Position numbers and translations under genes: made by a program
The notes under the pieces: model-generated
Told to the model about the DNA's origin: nothing
Databases searched by the model: none
Seen by the model: the letters and a program-made list of their open reading frames with translations, nothing else
Origin: Prochlorococcus marinus str. MIT 0912
GTDB lineage: Bacteria; Cyanobacteriota; Cyanobacteriia; PCC-6307; Cyanobiaceae
Direction of reading: 5' to 3'
Length of the DNA stretch: 64,000 nt
Assembly (NCBI RefSeq): GCF_027359595.1
Contig: NZ_CP114783.1
Location: forward strand, 434,001-498,000
Shown here: piece after piece, positions 58,743 to 64,000 of the stretch
Numbering within the stretch: position 1 is the stretch's first letter
Layout: every line of letters begins with the position of its first letter

Positions 58743-59137
58743 TTAACACGTTATTAGTCATAGTAAGCAAGTGCGTCTTAACACCTAATTTTCTTATTGT
58801 TGCTATATCTCATCACTACACACTTGAATCAATTAAATTATCATAGGCTATGAGCAAAGTTTCTAACCCTATATCCAGTCCTTAAACAGTTAGACCTGAA
58901 ACATACATACATACATACAAAAGAAAAAAGAGATGTTGTAAAAAAATACGCAAATAAGAAAGCATATAAATTAATTAAACATATTTCTTTCCGCACCCAG
59001 AATAGGCAAATTTCTCAAGTACTCAGCTTGGGATGATTTGATGTTCCTGAGAAAAAAGATAAGTGTCTAAATGTGATGATCTTTACAAGCAATAAATACT
59101 AAATTCGTTTATAAGGATCATAAATACAAATTGACTT
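58743..59137. other. Gene-free stretch with a CATA microsatellite
   Basis: Contains four tandem CATA units at about 58904-58920. The rest is stop-dense. It ends at the DUF3303 gene, whose promoter should be here. Confidence 0.45.
58904..58920. repeat. Four tandem CATA repeats
   Basis: cataca-type tetranucleotide repeat in a gene-free stretch. Such tracts can change length by slippage. Confidence 0.6.
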
Positions 59138-59410
59138 ATGCTTTACATTCAGCATTGGAAATTCAAGCCTGGTTACCACCAAAAAGGTGCTGAGAAATTT
59201 TTAGCGACAGGTGCTCCTTATGAAGGAGCAGAAATGTTGGGTAGATATCACGCTCCAGGATCACTTGAAGGTTGGATTCTTGTTAAATCAGAAGACCCAA
59301 AAGCACTTTATCAGCATGCAGCTGAATGGGCTGAATTTCTAGAATGGGAAACAACTCCAGTATTTACAGATGAAGAAGCTGGCCCCATTTGCGCAAAAAT
59401 CTACAGTTGA
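59138..59410 (+). CDS. DUF3303 family protein
   Basis: 90 residues. LYIQHWKFKPGYHQKGAEKF, then SLEGWILVKSEDPKALYQHA and WETTPVFTDEEAGPICAKIY: family pattern of a strand, a helix and the GW-x-[IL]V-x2 strand. Paralogue of the gene at 56134 and of the decayed gene at 52678. Function unknown. Confidence 0.78.
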   Translation: MLYIQHWKFKPGYHQKGAEKFLATGAPYEGAEMLGRYHAPGSLEGWILVKSEDPKALYQHAAEWAEFLEWETTPVFTDEEAGPICAKIYS

Positions 59411-59597
59411 CCAAAAACGTATAATTACCATAAGAGGAATTCAATATATTTTCTATTATTGGAGAGGAAGAGAATCCTAAATAAATAAAATCCTAAAACG
59501 TCAGAGAAGGAGGGCTATAAATATCTATTGACCAAATTGTTTATTTATTAATTTTCCAACTTAACAAGTAACATAGAAAATTTTGCGAAATATCATC

Positions 59598-59879
59598 ATG
59601 AACCACCTAGAAGATCTAAAGTTTTTAGTTAATAGCTTTTTCAAGAGGAGAAGATCTAAAAGGAGAGAGATGAAAAGAGTTTTTCAATGGAGAAGGTATC
59701 TTGAATGGAAAGATTTAACATTTGAAGAAAAGCTCTCAGCTAAAAGATTCTTACTATTACCGGTATTTGCTTATCTAATAATAGGGATTTTTAATCAAAA
59801 CCTATTCTTGATTGTTCTATTGTTAATCGGGTATGTACTTTATAAAAGATGGGAAAAAGGAGGTATCATTAAAAAGTAA
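59598..59879 (+). CDS. Basic membrane protein (93 residues)
   Basis: From the ATG at 59598. Arg/Lys-rich first half (FFKRRRSKRREMKRVFQWRR), two hydrophobic segments (RFLLLPVFAYLIIGIF, LFLIVLLLIGYVLY) and a basic end. A TTG at 59583 is possible. Convergent with hli copy 2. Not recognised. Confidence 0.6.
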   Translation: MNHLEDLKFLVNSFFKRRRSKRREMKRVFQWRRYLEWKDLTFEEKLSAKRFLLLPVFAYLIIGIFNQNLFLIVLLLIGYVLYKRWEKGGIIKK

Positions 59880-59959
59880 AAATTCGCTTTTAAAGCAATA
59901 AAAAAGCTCCTTCCGTAATGACAGAGAAGAGGCCTTTTTATTAGTTATAAAACTAAGGA

Positions 59960-60085
59960 CTAAACAATTCCTGGAATGATCCAACCTGTTATTCCGTAGT
60001 TAATCACTGCAGCAAAGAAGCCCATCATCGCTAGACGACCATTCATTTGCTCTGCTGTTTTCCAGTAGTTAGTTTCTTTGTTCAT
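59960..60085 (-). CDS. hli: High-light-inducible protein (41 residues)
   Basis: Same sequence as the gene at 26479 (EQMNGRLAMMGFF, TGWIIPGIV). Last of the second four-gene cluster. Start overlaps the previous stop by one base. Binds chlorophyll at photosystems; photoprotective role. Confidence 0.92.
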   Translation of the reverse strand: MNKETNYWKTAEQMNGRLAMMGFFAAVINYGITGWIIPGIV

Positions 60086-60231
60086 TACACGAAACCTGGA
60101 ATGATTTGACCGGTTGTTAGGTATGCACCGACAAGAGCCAAGCAGCCAACAGATGCAGCGAGACCATTGAGTCTTTCAGCAATTACTTTGCCTTCTTCTA
60201 CTCTTTGAGTTTCTGTAGTTTGGTTTTTCAT
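60085..60231 (-). CDS. hli: High-light-inducible protein, variant cassette copy 2 (48 residues)
   Basis: KNQTTETQRVEEGKVIAERL then NGLAASVGCLALVGAYLTTG and IIPGFV. Same length as the gene at 26604 but with a different N-terminus and a different helix core. Both variants lack Arg after NG. Only this gene of the cluster differs between copies, so it marks a local exchange. Confidence 0.88.
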   Translation of the reverse strand: MKNQTTETQRVEEGKVIAERLNGLAASVGCLALVGAYLTTGQIIPGFV

Positions 60232-60350
60232 TAAACGACACCTGGGATAAGTTGACCGGTTGTTAGGTAGATACCTGTTAGAAGAACGAATGCCATCATG
60301 GCTGGTCTGCCGATGCTTCTTTCTAAGATCGTTTTGTTAGATGGTTGCAT
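60231..60350 (-). CDS. hli: High-light-inducible protein (39 residues)
   Basis: Same sequence as the gene at 26750 (ERSIGRPAMMAFVLL, TTGQLIPGVV). Overlaps the next gene by one base. Confidence 0.9.
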   Translation of the reverse strand: MQPSNKTILERSIGRPAMMAFVLLTGIYLTTGQLIPGVV

Positions 60351-60383
60351 TGTTTTAGTAGTTACTTGTTAGTAGTTATTGGT

Positions 60384-60590
60384 TTAGAAAATTCCAGGAA
60401 TGATTTGACCTGTTGTGAAGTATGAAACCAAAAGACTGACCATTCCGATCATTGCCCAACGGCCATTTGTCTTTTCTGCTTCTTCTGGATAACTGGTGTA
60501 GTCCTCTACAAGCTGAGGCTGTGTTTCACGGCCAAAGATATTTTGCTTGCCGTACTCAGTGATTACTTGAGATGAGGTTGAACTTGTCAT
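60384..60590 (-). CDS. hli: High-light-inducible protein (68 residues), first of the cluster
   Basis: Same sequence as the gene at 26903. Full motif EKTNGRWAMIGMVSL. The element at 60606-60623 lies just upstream, as in copy 1. Confidence 0.93.
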   Translation of the reverse strand: MTSSTSSQVITEYGKQNIFGRETQPQLVEDYTSYPEEAEKTNGRWAMIGMVSLLVSYFTTGQIIPGIF

Positions 60591-60605
60591 TACTGGAATT
60601 GCGTT

Positions 60606-60623
60606 GATGTGAAGTAATGTAAA
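60606..60623 (-). promoter_or_regulatory. HLR1-like element before hli cluster copy 2
   Basis: Same sequence as 27125-27142: TTTACATT, two bases, TTCACATC on the minus strand. One half-site is perfect, the other has two mismatches. Confidence 0.45.
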
Positions 60624-60772
60624 GTATGGATTTTTTAAGTGAAAGATACGGTCGGGTACGGCTTCTTCTAACTCTTAATAGCTTTAAGCCTCAAACACTA
60701 AATACAGCAACTAATTAGAGAGATATTGATCACATGATTAGATTTATTGATCACTGTGATAAGTATAAATAG

Positions 60773-60803
60773 CCCGAACTGGTTAGCCCTACTTCAACCG
60801 TCC
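60773..60803 (+). promoter_or_regulatory. Element with GGTTAGCCCTAC, copy at 40295
   Basis: CCCGAACTGGTTAGCCCTAC is identical to the counterpart at 40295-40325, and most of the following 11 bases agree. It lies 68 bases before the ATG of the 36-residue protein at 60872. Confidence 0.65.
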
Positions 60804-60871
60804 TACAGCACTTTAGAGCTCTTTTTTAGGTTGGATACACCTTCTAGACACACAGAAAAAAACCTTTAGTC

Positions 60872-60982
60872 ATGCTTGCAATCAACAAAGCTACTGCTGC
60901 AAAACTAATTGTTCTGTGGAATCTTCCTGCACTACTGCTATTAGTTGGTGCTTATGAAGTTGGTACTTCCGTATTTTCTTAA
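60872..60982 (+). CDS. 36-residue single-helix membrane protein
   Basis: LAINKATAAKLIVLWNLPAL then LLLVGAYEVGTSVFS. Same length and pattern as the protein at 40119, and a weaker match to 4619 (LILLWNLP). It lies between the hli cluster and psbA. Function unknown. Confidence 0.68.
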   Translation: MLAINKATAAKLIVLWNLPALLLLVGAYEVGTSVFS

Positions 60983-61314
60983 CTAACGTTGTATCTGAAG
61001 TTATACAAAAATCTCAATAAGTAAATTAAATAGTCAGATCAAAGTTCATCAAAATCAGAAGATAGTTTTTCCTGAAATCAAACATATAAGCCAGGGTAAT
61101 ATCTATAGCACTTATCCACCGATCAACAGGAGTAAAAAAGAACTTATCTGATAAGGAAAAATTATTCATACCAATAGATTTACTAATTGCTATTGGCAAA
61201 ATTCTGGTGAGTTTACCCATCCTAGATATCTGATTTAGAAGCTAAATTCCGTCTGTCAGATTTTTTCTGATCTTTCTTATTGCTCTCCCGAGCAAATACT
61301 TAACGCTCTTATTC
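60983..61314. other. psbA upstream region
   Basis: No supported gene. A minus-strand frame (61026-61220) is not convincing. A short hairpin TCAGA-TTTTT-TCTGA at 61257-61271 lies in the likely leader of psbA. No HLR1 match was seen here. Confidence 0.4.
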
Positions 61315-62397
61315 ATGACCACCATTCAGCAGCAGCGTTCTTCGTTGCTCAAAGGTTGGCCACAATTCTGCGAGTGGGTTACTTCCACTAACAACCGTAT
61401 TTATGTCGGTTGGTTCGGTGTATTGATGATCCCTTGCCTTCTTGCGGCAACAACTTGTTTCATCGTTGCTTTTATCGCTGCTCCTCCAGTTGATATCGAC
61501 GGTATCCGTGAGCCAGTAGCTGGTTCATTCATGTATGGAAACAACATCATTTCTGGTGCTGTTGTTCCTTCAAGTAACGCTATCGGCCTTCACTTCTACC
61601 CAATCTGGGAAGCAGCAACTCTTGATGAGTGGCTATATAACGGCGGCCCTTACCAGCTTGTAATCTTCCACTTCCTTATTGGTATCTCTGCATACATGGG
61701 ACGTCAGTGGGAGCTTTCATACCGTTTAGGTATGCGCCCATGGATCTGTGTTGCTTACTCAGCTCCTGTATCAGCAGCTTTCGCTGTATTCCTTGTTTAC
61801 CCATTCGGTCAGGGTTCATTCTCTGATGGTATGCCTCTAGGAATCTCTGGAACATTCAACTTCATGTTCGTTTTCCAGGCTGAGCACAACATCTTGATGC
61901 ACCCATTCCATATGGCTGGTGTAGCAGGTATGTTCGGTGGTGCTTTGTTCTCTGCAATGCACGGTTCTTTGGTTACTTCATCACTTATCCGTGAGACCAC
62001 AGGACTTGATTCACAGAACTACGGTTACAAGTTTGGACAAGAAGAAGAGACATACAACATCGTTGCAGCTCATGGCTACTTCGGTCGTTTGATCTTCCAA
62101 TATGCAAGCTTCAACAACAGCCGCAGCCTTCACTTCTTCTTGGCTTCATGGCCAGTGATTTGTGTTTGGTTGACATCTATGGGCATCTGCACCATGGCGT
62201 TCAACTTGAACGGCTTTAACTTCAACCAGTCTGTAGTTGATACTTCAGGCAAGGTTGTACCAACCTGGGGTGACGTACTTAACCGTGCAAACCTTGGTAT
62301 GGAAGTAATGCACGAGCGTAATGCTCACAACTTCCCACTTGACCTAGCAGCTGCTGAGTCTACTTCTGTAGCTCTTGTTGCACCTGCAATCGGTTAA
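61315..62397 (+). CDS. psbA: Photosystem II D1 protein
   Basis: 360 residues, the usual length. Reaction-centre subunit that carries the electron acceptor and the Mn cluster ligands: [20 protein letters not shown] (His for the special pair), [15 protein letters not shown] at the C-terminus. The C-terminal extension after DLA ([15 protein letters not shown]) is cleaved by CtpA. The position equivalent to 130 is Gln (YMGRQWELS), which marks the low-light type D1:1 form. Coding bases are richer in G and C at third positions than the neighbours. A strong terminator follows. Confidence 0.99.
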   Translation: MTTIQQQRSSLLKGWPQFCEWVTSTNNRIYVGWFGVLMIPCLLAATTCFIVAFIAAPPVDIDGIREPVAGSFMYGNNIISGAVVPSSNAIGLHFYPIWEAATLDEWLYNGGPYQLVIFHFLIGISAYMGRQWELSYRLGMRPWICVAYSAPVSAAFAVFLVYPFGQGSFSDGMPLGISGTFNFMFVFQAEHNILMHPFHMAGVAGMFGGALFSAMHGSLVTSSLIRETTGLDSQNYGYKFGQEEETYNIVAAHGYFGRLIFQYASFNNSRSLHFFLASWPVICVWLTSMGICTMAFNLNGFNFNQSVVDTSGKVVPTWGDVLNRANLGMEVMHERNAHNFPLDLAAAESTSVALVAPAIG

Positions 62398-62418
62398 GTC
62401 TTTAACTTGATTTTTTTA

Positions 62419-62447
62419 AAGCCCTCTTTTAGAGGGCTTTTTTTTTT
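62419..62447 (+). terminator. Rho-independent terminator of psbA
   Basis: AAAGCCCTC pairs with GAGGGCTTT around a five-base loop, then a run of T. About 22 bases after the stop. Confidence 0.9.
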
Positions 62448-62605
62448 GCTTTTTTTTGATTTAATAAACAATAAAGGAGATGCACTAACAAATTCATTTA
62501 AAAACGGTTTAACTGTTAAGTCCTATTTCTCTAGCTCCCTTCAAAACCTATTAGAGATTTATAAAGTATTGATTGTTTAGTACTTGTCCTCTAATAATTA
62601 AGCAA

Positions 62606-63232
62606 ATGAATATTTCTAAATTTCTAATTATTGAGGCTGCATTAGTAATAGCTTCAATACCACTTCTATTTTTGATTCAAGGTGGAATAAGAAAATCACC
62701 CCTTTTCAAAAATTCCAACAAAGAAGAACTATTAAGAAAAAATTCTCTCACACTCCCAGATAAAAAAAAACTTATTGAACTGGAAAAGAATGTACTGAGT
62801 CAAGGTAGTGGAATTGAATTTGATTCGCTTCTAGGAGATTGGAAGTTTATATCTGTCTGGAAAAAAGACATCGACGAAGAAGACTCTTTTTTCAGTTCAT
62901 TACTTAGGGTCTTCTCTGCGAAAATAAAGTTCAAAAAAAATATCTCGTCTGATCATTCACATAAACTTGCTGTTATGGCATCCATACAATTTGGCCTTTT
63001 AACCATAGAGTTTTCAGGTTCAGGATATTTGAAAGGCAAACAACCTTTATTACCATTCTTTTTAAACCTAATCGAACTCAAATCGGGTTCAAATATTTTA
63101 TTGAGCAGATCTCTGGAAGAACCGGAAGAAAAAGAAAAGCCATTTTTTGGCCTAATTGCATTGGAAGAAAATGGCAAATTGCTTTCAGCAAGGAGGCAAG
63201 GAGGTGCGATGATTATTTTGTTGAAAGATTGA
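62606..63232 (+). CDS. Membrane-anchored conserved protein, paralogue of the gene at 3366
   Basis: 208 residues from the ATG at 62606 (a TTG at 62573 would add 11). N-terminal helix (FLIIEAALVIASIPLLFLIQ), then LPDKKKLIELEKNVLSQGSG, GIEFDSLLGDWKFISVWKK and SARRQGGAM at the end, all shared with the protein at 3366. The full form has the membrane anchor. Function unknown. Confidence 0.82.
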   Translation: MNISKFLIIEAALVIASIPLLFLIQGGIRKSPLFKNSNKEELLRKNSLTLPDKKKLIELEKNVLSQGSGIEFDSLLGDWKFISVWKKDIDEEDSFFSSLLRVFSAKIKFKKNISSDHSHKLAVMASIQFGLLTIEFSGSGYLKGKQPLLPFFLNLIELKSGSNILLSRSLEEPEEKEKPFFGLIALEENGKLLSARRQGGAMIILLKD

Positions 63233-63434
63233 TTCAACGAGTAAAACAGATCATATTTATCATGAAAGTCATTCGCTATTTAAAAGAGAATAATTTCATA
63301 GCCACCAATCAAGTGAATTATTTTGAGTGAGATTTAAAGGCGAGGTCTTTCGAGGTGGTAATCAATCGAAATCTTGTATAACTTTCTAATTGGAACGCAT
63401 TTAAATTGAATACTGCTTAGGATTATATTTTTAA

Positions 63435-64000
63435 ATGCCGGAAGGACCAGAGATTAGACGCGCTGCGGATAGGATTAGCAAAGCTTTAATTGGTAAAGAA
63501 ATTATTGAAAGTAATTTCTACTACGAGCGGATAAGAGAAAAGGAGGAGAAAGTTAAAAACAAAAACATCAAAGAGATAACGACTAAAGGGAAGGCAATGC
63601 TTATCCGATTCGAGAATGATTGGTCAATGTATAGCCATAATCAGTTATATGGGAGATGGACAGTTAATTTAAATACAACAAGAGTCAAATCAGCAAGAGC
63701 TCTTAGAGTGGTTTTAAAAACAAAAAAACATGCAGTTAGATTGTGGTCGGCGACAAATATTGATTTAATTCCAACTTCTGAAGAGGATGAGCATCCATTC
63801 TTAAAGAAAATCGGTCCCGATGTCCTAAATGAATCTTGTAGTTTTGAGTTAATAGAAGAAAGATTAACGTCTAAAAATTTCCACAAAAAGAAAGCCTCAA
63901 CTTTAATGCTTGATCAAACTTTCTTCGCTGGATTAGGGAACTATCTTCGCTCAGAAATCTTATTCGATGCAAAAATACATCCAGATGATAGGCCATTTGA
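63435..64000 (+). CDS. nei: Endonuclease VIII (partial at window end)
   Basis: The protein begins MPEGPEIRRAADRISKALIG: after Met removal Pro2 is the nucleophile, Glu3 the partner acid, as in Nei/Fpg glycosylases. YSHNQLYGRW and FAGLGNYLRSEILFDA are the further conserved blocks, including the helix-two-turn-helix Asn. It removes oxidised pyrimidines from DNA. The 3' end is beyond the window (188 residues seen; family length about 265). Nei is preferred over Fpg because of the RRAAD pattern. Confidence 0.92.
   Translation, partial: MPEGPEIRRAADRISKALIGKEIIESNFYYERIREKEEKVKNKNIKEITTKGKAMLIRFENDWSMYSHNQLYGRWTVNLNTTRVKSARALRVVLKTKKHAVRLWSATNIDLIPTSEEDEHPFLKKIGPDVLNESCSFELIEERLTSKNFHKKKASTLMLDQTFFAGLGNYLRSEILFDAKIHPDDRPF

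Larger units (their letters stand above)
59906..60664 (-). repeat. hli cluster copy 2 of a 0.76-kb duplication
   Basis: Counterpart of 26425-27183 at a constant offset of 33481. Differences by eye: two bases in the left terminator arm (GCTCCTTC against GCCTCTTC) and the interior of the third gene. The match ends at 60664, then the flanks diverge. It lies 650 bases upstream of psbA. Confidence 0.9.

Noticed and set aside
61026-61220. 64-residue minus-strand frame upstream of psbA
   Set aside because: Lies in the psbA leader and promoter region with no family similarity; an antisense RNA cannot be excluded, but a protein is not supported.
62953-63237. 94-residue minus-strand frame
   Set aside because: Antisense shadow of the paralogue gene at 62606.
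63262-63330. 22-codon ATG frame between the genes at 62606 and nei
   Set aside because: Too short and without any motif or linked neighbour to call.

Overview
The window reads as a chromosome segment of a marine picocyanobacterium, almost certainly Prochlorococcus. It is strongly AT-rich and carries psbA, two clusters of single-helix high-light-inducible (hli) genes, a PAP/fibrillin gene, a carotenoid-isomerase-type oxidoreductase, a CIA30 gene, a GH57 glycosidase gene, and families seen mainly in marine picocyanobacteria (DUF3764, DUF1651, DUF3303, DUF4278). A low-light-adapted strain is a reasonable inference from the number of hli genes and stand-alone small genes, but the clade cannot be fixed from sequence reading alone.

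Layout. 1-3.9 kb: a Cas4/RecB-like PD-(D/E)XK nuclease next to a SRAP (HMCES/YedK) DNA-crosslink protein, then a conserved hypothetical. 4-9 kb: an AEC-family permease and a run of tightly packed genes for proteins under 100 residues. 9-17 kb: a rhomboid protease, a lysine/alanine-rich histone-H1-like protein, fibrillin, a CRTISO-like oxidoreductase, CIA30 and GH57. 17-26 kb: small proteins, a nitroreductase, purT and an NTF2-like protein. 26.4-27.2 kb: four-gene hli cluster, copy 1. 27-45 kb: a glutamine amidotransferase, a proline iminopeptidase, a HAD hydrolase, a tRNA-Gly(CCC) and many small proteins. 46-48 kb: SelO. 48-59 kb: an accessory stretch of microproteins with one decayed gene. 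59.9-60.7 kb: hli cluster, copy 2. 61.3-62.4 kb: psbA. The window ends inside nei.

The main feature is the microprotein content. About 120 of the genes encode proteins under 110 residues, and about fifteen families occur two to four times in the window. Several families share not only the protein but also the upstream DNA: a 27-28 nt block before three genes with an ECLQFGIC motif; a 20-nt identical leader before two membrane microprotein genes; a GGTTAGCCCTAC element before two 36-residue membrane proteins and, more weakly, three other genes; and a hairpin leader before two DUF4278 genes. The two hli clusters are visually identical over about 760 bp except inside the third gene, which looks like recent duplication or gene conversion with one variant cassette.

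How the genes work together: psbA, the eight hli genes, fibrillin and the CRTISO-like enzyme fit photosystem maintenance and photoprotection. The nuclease, SRAP and Nei proteins fit DNA repair. SelO and the nitroreductase suggest redox-linked functions. The microproteins have no known function; their shared upstream elements suggest common regulation. Many small genes listed here were found by translating gaps by eye, so their confidence is moderate. All statements of identity or similarity are from visual comparison, not computed alignment.
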